Shown: positions 9,425 to 18,486, counted from the first letter of the stretch. The stretch: 64,000 nucleotides of DNA from Ahrensia marina (GCF_001293565.1 NZ_JXMU01000003.1:62001-126000), one strand, 5' to 3'. Numbers and translations are program-made. The notes: generated from the letters alone by a model not told the origin.

Positions 9425-12070
9425 TTAAGCCAGTGTTCGCTCAAGAATATCGCGCACATCGCGCGACAGTTTCTTTTTTGCTGCCAATGTTTTGAGCGCC
9501 TCATGTGCATGGCCCGCACGATCTTTCTCTAAATTGCGCCATGAACGCATAGCGGTAATCAAACGCGCTGCAACTTGCGGGTTAATTTCATCCAACCGGC
9601 CGGTCGCATCACATAAGAAACGATATCCCGCACCATCAGCCCTGTTAAAACCGGTTGGATTGCCAATCGCAAACGAGCCGAAAAGAGAACGGACACGGTT
9701 TGGATTCTCCCAAGAAAAGTTTTCCGCTTTGCTCAAGGCTTCCACTCTCTCAAGAGCATTGCTGCCGGGCATCATGGCCTGAATAGCGAACCATTTATCC
9801 GTCACGATTGCATTGTCCGCGTACTGTTTCTTAAATGCTTCCAGCGCTGAGGCAGTTTCTTCTGCATAAGGCGCTTGAAGGGCTAGAATGCTTAAAGCGT
9901 CCATGCGGTCCGTCATGTTGTCTGCATTGGCAAAGTGGTTCGCCACCAGTTCCAGATCACCGTTCGCACGAACGATGAGACCAAGGGCCGTATTTCGTAA
10001 TGCCCGTATGCCCGCGCTGGAGGCATCCGGTACGAATGGCTTTGCAGGTTGAAGCTTCGAATAAGTTGCCTCAAGGGACACCAAACACTCTTGCGAGATT
10101 GCTGCGAGAATGTGTGTGCGAGCCGTATGAATAGCATCAGGGTCGATGTCACTCCCGATTTCGCGGGCGATATCTGCTTCGCTAGGCAGGTTAAGGCACA
10201 GAGCTCGATATGCCGGCTCTAATGTGTCATCATTCAATATTTCATGCAGAATTGTTGTCAGTTCAGGTGAGGTGGAAATTTCCTCACCCTGCTGAACATC
10301 CTTTGTCGCCTGTCGTAGCTGGCGCATAGCAAGGCTGGATAAAGCCTCCCAGCGTGCAAAAGCATCGCTGTCACGGCGTGCCAGAAATGCCAGTTCTTTG
10401 TCGCTGCGCTCGGGTATTGTCGTTACAGGCGCTGAAAAGCCGCGCAATACAGAAATGACGGGCTTTTGTTCAACACCCTCGAATTGGATTGTGTGTTTAG
10501 GCTCGCGCACATGGATAACATCGCCGGTCACATCAGCGCCGGTGACGCCGCTAAACGACAGATCACTGCCCTCAGGCCCAACAAGCCCAAACCGCACCGG
10601 AATATGCATCGGCGCAACTTCGCCGGTGACAACTGTCGATCTTAAACTCTGTGTAATGTTGACGGTAAAGCGCTTGTTTGCTTCGTCATAATTTGTTCCG
10701 ATTGCAAGATTTGGCGTTCCTGCCTGATCATACCAGAGCGCAAATTGTTTGAGATCAGCGCCGGTTGCATCTTCAAAACATTTTATGAAATCTTCAATCG
10801 TTGCAGCATCGCCATCATGGCGTTCAAAATATAGATCAAGCGCACGCTTGTACCCGTCTTCGCCGACAATTGTCTTGAACATTCCGACGACTTCAGAGCC
10901 TTTTTCGTAGACGGTCGACGTATAAAAATTGTTGATCTCAGAATAACGCTGAGGCCGCACAGGATGGGCGAGAGGGCCGGCATCTTCAGGAAACTGGTGC
11001 GCGCGTAATCCGCGGACTTCGGCAATCCTTTTAACAGGAGCCGACCGTTCGTCAGCGGAGAAAGAGTGGTCACGATAAACCGTAAGCCCTTCTTTCAGGC
11101 ATAGCTGAAACCAGTCGCGACAGGTGATCCGGTTTCCTGTCCAGTTATGAAAATATTCGTGGGCAATAATGGCTTCAATATTCGCATAATCCTGATCGGT
11201 GGCAGTTTCCGGATCTGCCAAGACATATTTGTCATTGAAAATGTTGAGGCCCTTATTTTCCATCGCGCCCATGTTAAAGTCTGAAACCGCAACGATCATG
11301 AATATGTCCAGATCATATTCGCAGCCATAAACCTCTTCATCCCACTTCATTGAGCGGATAAGCGAGTCCATGGCATATGCCGCCCGTGGCTCTTTGCCGT
11401 GTTCAACATAGATTTCGAGAGAAACTTCACGGCCTGAACGGGTGGTAAAGCTGTCTTTGAGAACACCCAGATCACCGGCGAAGAGGGCAAACAGATAAGC
11501 AGGCTTTGGATGTGGATCATGCCACACTGCAAAGTGGCGACCATTATCAAGTTCACCTTTGTCAGTGCAATTACCGTTGGACAGCAGCAATGGGACCGTA
11601 TCGCGGTCGCCTTCAATGCGCACCGTGAAAACAGAAAGGATATCCGGTCGGTCAAGGTAGTAAGTGATGCGGCGGAAACCTTCGGCCTCGCACTGTGTGC
11701 AGAAATTACCTGAAGTTCGGTAAAGGCCCATCAGCTTCTTGTTTGCAGTCGGATTGATTTTGGTGACAATTTCAAGCGTAAAGGCATCGCTATCCGGAAG
11801 CTGTGTAATGCTTAAGCCATCGTCATTGAGTGTGTAATCATCACGGGCGAGCGCGCTATTGTTGATCGCTATGGATACCAGCTTCAGCTCATCGCCGTCC
11901 AACTCAAGCGGTGCGTCGGTGGCAACGCCTTTAGCGCGGCGTATCGTCAATTTGGATGTGACGACAGTCTCTTGCGTATCCAGTAAAAAATCCAAATCTA
12001 CCTTATCAATCACATAGTCACTGGGACGATAATCTTTGAGTAGAATAGCTGTTCCTGATTGCGTACGCAT
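9425..12070 (-). CDS. pepN: Aminopeptidase N (M1 family zinc metallopeptidase)
   Basis: Cytoplasmic broad-specificity aminopeptidase that removes N-terminal residues from peptides. At 881 residues it is close to E. coli PepN (870). The substrate-anchoring motif GAMENKG lies at about 265-271 and the zinc site HEYFHNW at about 302-308, with the downstream zinc-ligand Glu in LKEGLTVYRD. The DUF3458 Ig-like and C-terminal helical domains of the PepN subfamily follow. The ATG at 12070 gives the standard N-terminus. It stands alone, divergent from the host-attachment-family gene across 222 bases and upstream of the PleC-like kinase on the same strand. Confidence 0.95.
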   Translation of the reverse strand: MRTQSGTAILLKDYRPSDYVIDKVDLDFLLDTQETVVTSKLTIRRAKGVATDAPLELDGDELKLVSIAINNSALARDDYTLNDDGLSITQLPDSDAFTLEIVTKINPTANKKLMGLYRTSGNFCTQCEAEGFRRITYYLDRPDILSVFTVRIEGDRDTVPLLLSNGNCTDKGELDNGRHFAVWHDPHPKPAYLFALFAGDLGVLKDSFTTRSGREVSLEIYVEHGKEPRAAYAMDSLIRSMKWDEEVYGCEYDLDIFMIVAVSDFNMGAMENKGLNIFNDKYVLADPETATDQDYANIEAIIAHEYFHNWTGNRITCRDWFQLCLKEGLTVYRDHSFSADERSAPVKRIAEVRGLRAHQFPEDAGPLAHPVRPQRYSEINNFYTSTVYEKGSEVVGMFKTIVGEDGYKRALDLYFERHDGDAATIEDFIKCFEDATGADLKQFALWYDQAGTPNLAIGTNYDEANKRFTVNITQSLRSTVVTGEVAPMHIPVRFGLVGPEGSDLSFSGVTGADVTGDVIHVREPKHTIQFEGVEQKPVISVLRGFSAPVTTIPERSDKELAFLARRDSDAFARWEALSSLAMRQLRQATKDVQQGEEISTSPELTTILHEILNDDTLEPAYRALCLNLPSEADIAREIGSDIDPDAIHTARTHILAAISQECLVSLEATYSKLQPAKPFVPDASSAGIRALRNTALGLIVRANGDLELVANHFANADNMTDRMDALSILALQAPYAEETASALEAFKKQYADNAIVTDKWFAIQAMMPGSNALERVEALSKAENFSWENPNRVRSLFGSFAIGNPTGFNRADGAGYRFLCDATGRLDEINPQVAARLITAMRSWRNLEKDRAGHAHEALKTLAAKKKLSRDVRDILERTLA

Positions 12071-12223
12071 AAATGACCTTAAGGTGAGGAGGGGTGGAAG
12101 GGTGAATGTTCGTTATACTGAAATCTATGGGGTGTTGTTAAGCGTTTAAAGACATTTTCGGCTATCGTGGAATGTTTGATGAACTTTAAAGCGTTTTTTG
12201 TGACGTGCTTGCTTCAAATTTGA

Positions 12224-12250
12224 GGAACAATTGAGCTTTTAAAGCGTTTT
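12224..12250 (+). promoter_or_regulatory. Candidate EcfG (general stress sigma factor) promoter
   Basis: GGAAC (12224-12228) is separated by 16 bases from CGTTTT (12245-12250), which matches the alphaproteobacterial EcfG/SigT consensus GGAAC-N16/17-CGTT. It lies 43 bases upstream of the ATG at 12293. A 13-base element, TTTAAAGCGTTTT, overlaps the -10 part and occurs again at 12185-12197. Confidence 0.6.
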
Positions 12251-12292
12251 GTCTCAGGGTCGATACAATAACGAAAAACGCAAGGAGACAAC

Positions 12293-12706
12293 ATGTCTAA
12301 AGGCACAGTTCCAGTTGACGCGCTGATCGTGGTCGGGTCCGGTGAAGGCGCCCATTATTTTCGCAACATTGGCACCAATCTTGATATTAAGCTCAAAGAC
12401 GAAGGCGCTTTAAAGCCCGGTGATCTTGCAGATCAAGGCCCGTCAGGAAAGCAACCACCTGATATGTCGGCCAAAGAATCAATGGAAATGACATTTTCCA
12501 AAATATTGGCATCTGACCTTTATGATAAAGCGCACAAAGGTTCTTACAAAGATGTTGTGCTGGCTCTTGATCCCGAAACATTGGGCGAAGTGCGCCCGCT
12601 TCTCCATAAAGAGGTGTTGAGCAAAGTCTCGATGGAATTGCCCAAAACTCTCGTAAACCACCCTGTTACAGACATTGAACGGTCTCTATCTGCCGCAGTG
12701 AACTAG
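12293..12706 (+). CDS. Host attachment family protein (baeRF/PF10116-like)
   Basis: A 137-residue protein resembling the family annotated as 'protein required for attachment to host cells'. The typical features are an N-terminal strand with VDALIVVGSGEGAHYF and the C-terminal block LALDPETLGEVRPLLHKEVLSKV followed by DIERSL. The fold is related to the eRF1 domain 2 / baeRF superfamily, and its biochemical role is poorly defined. The start has a strong AAGGAG site (12282-12287). It is monocistronic, bounded by a terminator, and preceded by a candidate EcfG promoter, which suggests induction in the general stress response rather than a dedicated adhesion function. Confidence 0.75.
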   Translation: MSKGTVPVDALIVVGSGEGAHYFRNIGTNLDIKLKDEGALKPGDLADQGPSGKQPPDMSAKESMEMTFSKILASDLYDKAHKGSYKDVVLALDPETLGEVRPLLHKEVLSKVSMELPKTLVNHPVTDIERSLSAAVN

Positions 12707-12730
12707 CATCAGGTTTAAATCGTAAAAGTA

Positions 12731-12768
12731 TCAGGCACCTTGTTTCTGGCAGGGTGCCTGATTTGTTT
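12731..12768 (+). terminator. Rho-independent terminator after host-attachment-family gene
   Basis: The perfect 9-bp stem TCAGGCACC (12731-12739) / GGTGCCTGA (12753-12761), with a 13-base loop, is followed by TTTGTTT. Confidence 0.8.
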
Positions 12769-12811
12769 CCGGCATTTAAAATGCAAATAAACCGGTTTCT
12801 ACGCCATCTGT

Positions 12812-14074
12812 TTAAACGCCGTGTTCAGACGGGTCGGCTTCTTCCTCAGAACGCGGATCGAGCTGATACATCTCAGGCGTTTGCGTGCGTCCGAATGACG
12901 TATAGGCAAATTCACCACGCTCCTCTTCGCTCGGTGCATCAGCTACTTTCAAGCGCAATATTGTGAAGATGGCAAAGGCAGCAAAGCCAAAATGAATGGC
13001 TGAAAACAATCCTGAACTGCCCATAAAGCCGATCAATAGGCCCGCGATGATAGGACCAATCATAGATCCAACAGCATAGACAATCAGCAGGCTGGATGAG
13101 GTTTCGACAAATGCACCCGGTTCGGCGTGGTCATTGGCATGAGACACGACGAGGGAATAAAGCGGCATCAGCACACCGCCAAAAAGGAACATGGCGACAA
13201 ACAATGTTAAATTGGTCGTCGGTTCATAAAAGGTAAGAATACCGGACACCAATATGCCAACGAATGTACATGCGAGCATGACATAACGGCGGTCCATTTT
13301 ATCGGAGGCGCGGCCGAGCGGAAATTGAAGGACAACGCCGCCAAGCATAGCGACCACAAGCATCACAGCGATCTGCGAGCTGGAATAACCTAGAAGCGAG
13401 CCGTAAACCGGCGCCTGATAGCTCCATGCGCCGAATGTAAAGCCCGTGACAAGCGCGCCGATGGTCGCAACCGGAGACATTGAATAAAGGCGTCTTAGAT
13501 CGACTTTTACCTCTGCTGGCGGCTGGGGCGAAATAGCAGGCGAGACACCGGTCGGAATAACAGCGGCTGCATAGCTCATGGCGGCAAAAATAAACAGTGT
13601 GGTAAGAGCAGGGTCCGACGTTACCAGCAAAAACTGCCCGATCATGAGGCCGACCGTGTTGGTTACCATATAGGAAGAAAACACAAAGCCGCGCGACTCG
13701 TTGGAAGCACGCTCGTTAAGCCAGCTTTCGACCACCATATAAGCACCTGACAAGGCAAAGCCAGCAACACCCCGCAACAGGAACCAAACCGGAATGTTGA
13801 CGAAAACAGCATGTGCCATCAGCGAAATCGCAAGCATGGCAGCCATAACCGCATAGACGCGCACATGACCGATACGGCGAACAAGCCACGGAATATAAAT
13901 ACAGCCTGCAACAAAGCAGGCGGCATAAAACGCGCCCATAAAACCAATCGTCAAAGGCGACCAACCTTCAAGTCCTGCGCGCAGCGGCAATAAAATACCG
14001 GTCAAACCAGACCCGATAAGAAGAAAGAATGTCGATATCAACAGTCCTGCAATAGGGCGAAGCTGTAAAATCAT
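12812..14074 (-). CDS. MFS transporter (YcaD/UPF0226-like), copy 1
   Basis: A 420-residue inner-membrane transporter with about 12 hydrophobic segments. Recognisable MFS parts are the loop 2-3 region RRIGHVRVYA, an ESWLNERA motif near TM5, and a second loop (GRASDKMDRRYVM) in the middle. The C-terminal tail has QTPEMYQLDPRSEEEAD. It is a clear paralogue of the gene at 17091-18353, sharing length, the VESWLNER and DKMDRR motifs and the tail pattern RxQTxExxxxDPRxxEE. The substrate is unknown. Its start is 119 bases from the minus-strand glycosylase-like gene upstream, so it may share that promoter. Confidence 0.85.
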   Translation of the reverse strand: MILQLRPIAGLLISTFFLLIGSGLTGILLPLRAGLEGWSPLTIGFMGAFYAACFVAGCIYIPWLVRRIGHVRVYAVMAAMLAISLMAHAVFVNIPVWFLLRGVAGFALSGAYMVVESWLNERASNESRGFVFSSYMVTNTVGLMIGQFLLVTSDPALTTLFIFAAMSYAAAVIPTGVSPAISPQPPAEVKVDLRRLYSMSPVATIGALVTGFTFGAWSYQAPVYGSLLGYSSSQIAVMLVVAMLGGVVLQFPLGRASDKMDRRYVMLACTFVGILVSGILTFYEPTTNLTLFVAMFLFGGVLMPLYSLVVSHANDHAEPGAFVETSSSLLIVYAVGSMIGPIIAGLLIGFMGSSGLFSAIHFGFAAFAIFTILRLKVADAPSEEERGEFAYTSFGRTQTPEMYQLDPRSEEEADPSEHGV

Positions 14075-14193
14075 TTTGTAATTGTACCGATAAAATGGGC
14101 TTTAAATTTGCGGCCTCTATGCGCCGTTCGTGCTGGCTCGGATTAAGTAAATACGACGTATAAATCAGCTTTGTGACGCATTTAGAATATTTG

Positions 14194-15075
14194 CTATTTT
14201 GCCGCAAGCTTCGCTTTGAGCGAAAGCAAGTCCAGCCAGGCATTGCGCTTCAACCGCGGCTGATTGATCAGCATTGCCGGATCAAATGTCGCTATGGCTT
14301 CAATGTTGAAATTGGGAAGCATTGTCCACTTGCCACGTGCCTGCATAATCGTCTGACGTGTTTTTAAAATGTGCCTTGCAGCACCATTGCCCAGTAAAAG
14401 GATCAGTTCGGGCTGGGCAAGTTGTATTTGTCTGGCAAGGAAGGGCGCGCACATGTCCAAATGCAGCGGTGTGGGCGCGGAATTGCCCGGTGGGCTCCAG
14501 GGCACACAATAAGAAATGTAAACATCATCATGGCGCGATAGGCCGATCGCACTCAGCATTTTTTCAAGCAACAATCCGTTCGGGCCAGAAAATGCACTGC
14601 CTGCATTGTCGTCGATTCCTGTTGGCGCACCGCCGATGATCATAAGTTTTGCGCCGCGCTTGCCGCCTTCAAAAATCGTGGAGCGGGCACTTCTTTTAAG
14701 GTTGCAACCTTCAAAAGTTTCAACAGCCTGTTTGAGCGCATCCAGATCGCTTGCCGCATCAGCCATGGCGATCGCTTTGGCGATGACTTCCTCGGTGGGC
14801 AGGGTAACTGCTGCATCGGCCTGTGCAATGGGGCGCGGCGCATCTTTAATGCGCTTGCGCGGATCCATTTCCATCAGGGCAGGTTCGTGCGGGTCCGTAC
14901 TTTTGCTGTTTGCGGGAGCAGCATCGCTTTCGGTGCGTTTTGGCTCAGGAGCAGCCTCAAAACGATCCAGTGCAACATCTGATATAGGGAAATCCAACCC
15001 GCTCTCGGCATAAAAGCGGAGAAGGGAGTGAATTTCTTCTACAGTCATATCGTTGGCATTATCGGTATCGCTCAT
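14194..15075 (-). CDS. Divergent family-4-type uracil-DNA glycosylase-like protein
   Basis: A 293-residue protein whose C-terminal half (about 120-290) aligns by eye with the Fe-S family 4/5 uracil-DNA glycosylases: FSGPNGLLLEKMLSAIGL, VYISYCVPWSPPGN and LILLLGNGAARHIL. Candidate Fe-S cysteines are C124, C190 and C209. The signature residues are altered. The usual GEAPG motif reads GGAPT (148-152), and the usual HPxxLL motif reads DPAMLI with Asp265 in place of His. The N-terminal 120 residues are low-complexity and acidic, as in other alphaproteobacterial members. It may be inactive on uracil, have altered specificity, or have lost function. The operator-bearing intergenic region separates it from etfD. 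Confidence 0.75.
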   Translation of the reverse strand: MSDTDNANDMTVEEIHSLLRFYAESGLDFPISDVALDRFEAAPEPKRTESDAAPANSKSTDPHEPALMEMDPRKRIKDAPRPIAQADAAVTLPTEEVIAKAIAMADAASDLDALKQAVETFEGCNLKRSARSTIFEGGKRGAKLMIIGGAPTGIDDNAGSAFSGPNGLLLEKMLSAIGLSRHDDVYISYCVPWSPPGNSAPTPLHLDMCAPFLARQIQLAQPELILLLGNGAARHILKTRQTIMQARGKWTMLPNFNIEAIATFDPAMLINQPRLKRNAWLDLLSLKAKLAAK

Positions 15076-15186
15076 TGCTCAGTTCTATATCGTGCACCGC
15101 TACGCATTAAAAGGTAATTCGATGATTAAAGACTGGCAGGTGCGGTGAGAAAATATAGGTGCTTAATAGCGCCAACAGACATATCA

Positions 15187-15202
15187 TTGACGTTAACGTC
15201 AA
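15187..15202. promoter_or_regulatory. Perfect 16-bp palindrome, candidate LiuR-type operator
   Basis: TTGACGTTAACGTCAA reads identically on both strands. It lies 131 bases upstream of the ETF-QO start. It resembles the site known for LiuR, a MerR-family regulator of branched-chain amino acid and fatty acid catabolism whose regulon includes electron-transfer flavoprotein genes in other proteobacteria. Each arm also supplies a TTGACG -35-like hexamer. No liuR gene is in the window. Confidence 0.55.
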
Positions 15203-15333
15203 AATTAAATACGACGAACGGAATAAAAGTGTTGGTGATCGCGATGCTGGCTGTATTTGGTCAAAAGGTCTGGCACTGTTAAGACGATACAACCTCAGCG
15301 AATGCTGGGCTAATACATATTCGGGAGATATTG

Positions 15334-17043
15334 ATGAGCGATAACCCAATGAACGAACCACGCGAGAGTATGGAGTTTGACGTTGTTATTGTTGGTGCGG
15401 GACCGGCCGGTCTTGCCGCAGCGATAAAACTTAAACAGCTCAATGAAGAACTTTCCGTCGTCGTTCTGGAAAAAGGCGCTGAGGTTGGCGCTCATATCCT
15501 GTCAGGCGCGGTTGTTGATCCGATTGGTCTGGACAAATTGATCCCTGATTGGCGTGATGACGCTGAGCATCCGTTGAAAACACCGGTGACAGACGACCAG
15601 TTTTTGTTTCTTGGACCTGCGGGCTCCATCCGCTTGCCAAACTTTGCAATGCCGCCTTTGATGAACAATCACGGTAATTATATTGCCTCTCTTGGTAATG
15701 TAGCGCGTTGGCTGGCTGCCCGTGCCGAAGCACTTGGTGTTGAAATTTACCCTGGCTTTGCGGCTGCCGAAGTCATCTATGATGAAAGCGGCGCAATGAA
15801 AGGTGTTGCAACCGGCGATATGGGCATTGAAAAGGACGGCACGCCCGGTCCGATGTTTGCGCGCGGCATGGAACTGCATGGCAAATATGTATTGATAGCC
15901 GAAGGTGTCCGCGGTTCGCTTGCCAAACAGCTGATCAAAAAATTCGATCTCGATAAGGATTGCGAACCGGGCAAATTCGGCATCGGCATTAAAGAGCTTT
16001 GGCAGGTTGATCCGGCCAAGCATAAGCCAGGCCTTGTTCAGCACTCATTCGGCTGGCCGCTGGATATGAAAACAGGCGGCGGTTCATTTCTCTATCATTT
16101 GGAAGACAATCAGGTTGCCGTCGGCTTTGTGCTGCATCTGAATTACAAAAACCCTTACCTGTCACCGTTTGAAGAGTTCCAACGCTTCAAGACCCATCCG
16201 CGTATTCGCGAAACATTTGAAGGCGGTAAGCGTATTTCTTATGGTGCGCGCGCCATTACGGAAGGCGGCTGGCAATCTGTACCTAAAGTGTCATTCCCGG
16301 GCGGCGCACTGATTGGTTGCTCGGCAGGTTTCGTCAATGTGCCGCGCATTAAAGGCTCTCACAATGCGATACTTTCCGGCATACTTGCTGCAGAAAAAGT
16401 TGTTGAGGCGCTTAGTGCCGGCAAAGCAAATGACGATGCGCTCATCACGTATGAAAATGAATGGCGCAGCAGCGAAATCGGCAGCGACTTGAAAAAAGTC
16501 CGTAACGTCAAACCGCTATGGTCACGCTTTGGAACGGCACTGGGTGTCGGCATTGGCGGCATTGATATGTGGATCAACCAGCTTACCGGTGGCCGCTCGC
16601 TGCTGGGCACTTTGAAGCACGGCAAAACAGATGCGGAATCTTTGGAAAAGGCTGAAAAGCACAAACCGATTGATTATCCGAAGCCGGATGGCATTTTGAC
16701 ATTTGACCGGCTTTCTTCTGTGTTCCTGTCAAATACAAACCATGAAGAGAACCAGCCGGTTCACTTGAAGGTGTTGAATCAAGAACTTCAGAAATCGTCG
16801 GAATATGCTGAATTTGCTGGACCTTCTTACCGTTATTGCCCTGCGGGTGTGTATGAGTGGGTGGATAGCGCCGGTAATACAATCACTGCACCGCATGATT
16901 ATAAAGAGTCGGACGATGTACGCTTTCAAATCAATGCGCAGAACTGCGTGCATTGTAAAACATGCGATATCAAAGACCCGAACCAGAACATCAACTGGAC
17001 AGTGCCGCAAGGCGGTGAGGGGCCGGTTTATCCGAACCTGTAA
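15334..17043 (+). CDS. Electron transfer flavoprotein-ubiquinone oxidoreductase
   Basis: ETF-QO (etfD/etfQO) passes electrons from ETF, reduced by acyl-CoA and related dehydrogenases, to membrane ubiquinone. The 569-residue protein has an N-terminal FAD site (VVIVGAGPAGLAAA), a central ubiquinone/membrane-facing domain, and a C-terminal 4Fe-4S domain with RYCPAG and CVHCKTCDIKDPNQNINW, ending with the family-typical GGEGPVYPNL. The start is the ATG at 15334 after GGGAG; the TTG at 15331 is less likely. It is monocistronic and followed by a strong terminator. A candidate LiuR palindrome lies upstream. Confidence 0.96.
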   Translation: MSDNPMNEPRESMEFDVVIVGAGPAGLAAAIKLKQLNEELSVVVLEKGAEVGAHILSGAVVDPIGLDKLIPDWRDDAEHPLKTPVTDDQFLFLGPAGSIRLPNFAMPPLMNNHGNYIASLGNVARWLAARAEALGVEIYPGFAAAEVIYDESGAMKGVATGDMGIEKDGTPGPMFARGMELHGKYVLIAEGVRGSLAKQLIKKFDLDKDCEPGKFGIGIKELWQVDPAKHKPGLVQHSFGWPLDMKTGGGSFLYHLEDNQVAVGFVLHLNYKNPYLSPFEEFQRFKTHPRIRETFEGGKRISYGARAITEGGWQSVPKVSFPGGALIGCSAGFVNVPRIKGSHNAILSGILAAEKVVEALSAGKANDDALITYENEWRSSEIGSDLKKVRNVKPLWSRFGTALGVGIGGIDMWINQLTGGRSLLGTLKHGKTDAESLEKAEKHKPIDYPKPDGILTFDRLSSVFLSNTNHEENQPVHLKVLNQELQKSSEYAEFAGPSYRYCPAGVYEWVDSAGNTITAPHDYKESDDVRFQINAQNCVHCKTCDIKDPNQNINWTVPQGGEGPVYPNL

Positions 17044-17066
17044 CCCGTCGATCAGGTCTTGAAATT

Positions 17067-17094
17067 AAAGCGCGGCACACACCGCGCTTTTTAT
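17067..17094. terminator. Terminator after ETF-QO, shared with convergent MFS gene
   Basis: The stem AAAGCGCGG (17067-17075) / CCGCGCTTT (17082-17090), with loop CACACA, is followed by TTATT. Its right edge touches the stop region of the minus-strand MFS gene, so it may work in both directions. Confidence 0.75.
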
Positions 17095-18353
17095 TGCGCA
17101 GATTGCGCTTCCCGCTCCTCTTCATCAACGCGCGGATCCATGGCAATAGTCTCTGTCGTCTGCATGCGGGTGGGCGACATATTCACAAAATCGCTGCGCT
17201 GTTCGACCGGTACCGGCGCGCGCTGTGTGATGCGGTAGATGGCGTAAACAATCAACAGAACATGAGCGATTGCGGTCGTAATGAAGAGACCCGACGGGCC
17301 TGTAAATGACATAACACCGCCGGCCATCAGCGGTCCGGCGATAGAGCCGCAGCCAAATAGCAACAACAGGCCCGAAGATGTTCTTAAAAAGTAATTATCG
17401 GGCGCATGGTCATTCGCATGTGCGACGATGACCGGATACATGGCAAAAATACAGGCGCCGAAAAGGCTCGATGCAATAAGCACGGCTATCGCGCTTTGTG
17501 GCTGCCAGAACACAAAATAGGCATCACACAGTGCCGCAATGGCAACCACGGCAACGAGTACGATGCGGCGGTCCATTTTATCCGAATAATAGCCAATCGG
17601 TACCTGGGCCGCAGCGCCTGCAAGAATCGAGACACTCATAAATAAAGCAATGGCAGGCACGGAAAGGCCGATTTGTTCGCCGTAAACAGCACCGAGCGTC
17701 CCAAAAGCACTGTTTGATACGCCGATGAGAATAACGGCGGCAACAGCTACGGGAGAGTTTTTCCAGAGTGTCGCCAGATCAAGCTTGGTTTCTGTCAAAG
17801 GTTGCGGTTGCTCGGAAGTGTAAAGGGAGGTCGGGAGCAGGGCAAAAGAATAGAAAATCGCCGCGACAACAAAGAACAAAGGCGCATTGCTATCGCCGAG
17901 TGTAATGACCATTTGACCGGCGGTAACAGCGGCAAGGTTGACCATGGTATAAATGCCAAATACGCGGCCGCGCACATTCGCCTCAGAGCGCTCATTCAAC
18001 CAGCTTTCAACAATCATGGCCGCGCCTGCAAAGCAAAAACCTGCCACGCCGCGCAGCGGAATCCATGCCGCGGGATGGAGCGCGATAAGCGAGCCGAGAA
18101 TTGACACAACTGCGAGCGCCGTCATGGCGCTGAAAGCACGGATATGGCCAACGCGCTGCACCGTATTGGGGACCAGCAGACAGCCAAGTACAAAGCCGAT
18201 GGCCCAGCCTGTGCCTAAAAGACCAAGCGAGAAAGATGAAAACCCTTCTATAGAACCGCGCAGCGGTAATATCAGGCCATTGACACCGCCCGCGAACATT
18301 AAAAATGCAGAGCCAATAAAAAGCGGTGTCGTTGAGCGTGGTAGTGCAGGCAT
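17091..18353 (-). CDS. MFS transporter (YcaD/UPF0226-like), copy 2
   Basis: A 420-residue protein with about 12 membrane segments, equal in length to the MFS protein at 12812-14074. Shared landmarks are LPLRGSIEGFS near the N-terminus, RVGHIRAFSA in loop 2-3, MIVESWLNER, YYSDKMDRR in the central loop, YPVIVAHANDHA and the C-terminal RMQTTETIAMDPRVDEEE. The pair are diverged paralogues in the same orientation with the glycosylase-like gene and ETF-QO between them. The substrate is unknown; efflux or metabolite export are both possible. Confidence 0.85.
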   Translation of the reverse strand: MPALPRSTTPLFIGSAFLMFAGGVNGLILPLRGSIEGFSSFSLGLLGTGWAIGFVLGCLLVPNTVQRVGHIRAFSAMTALAVVSILGSLIALHPAAWIPLRGVAGFCFAGAAMIVESWLNERSEANVRGRVFGIYTMVNLAAVTAGQMVITLGDSNAPLFFVVAAIFYSFALLPTSLYTSEQPQPLTETKLDLATLWKNSPVAVAAVILIGVSNSAFGTLGAVYGEQIGLSVPAIALFMSVSILAGAAAQVPIGYYSDKMDRRIVLVAVVAIAALCDAYFVFWQPQSAIAVLIASSLFGACIFAMYPVIVAHANDHAPDNYFLRTSSGLLLLFGCGSIAGPLMAGGVMSFTGPSGLFITTAIAHVLLIVYAIYRITQRAPVPVEQRSDFVNMSPTRMQTTETIAMDPRVDEEEREAQSAQ

Positions 18354-18436
18354 GTCGGTCCCCGAGATTTACATAAACATGCGTGATTTGCGGCGCTGGC
18401 TCAAGCCTGAAGGCTTCTGTCTTTAGATATAAATAT

Positions 18437-18464
18437 GGCCCGGCAAAGTTTGCCGGGCCTTACT
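18437..18464 (-). terminator. Hairpin downstream of DUF992 gene
   Basis: The strong 9-bp stem GGCCCGGCA (18437-18445) / TGCCGGGCC (18451-18459) lies between the DUF992 stop and the MFS start. The T-tract is weak on the minus strand (ATATTTATAT), so termination is likely but not certain. Confidence 0.55.
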
Positions 18465-18486
18465 TAAAAGCATATTTGTTGTGTTT

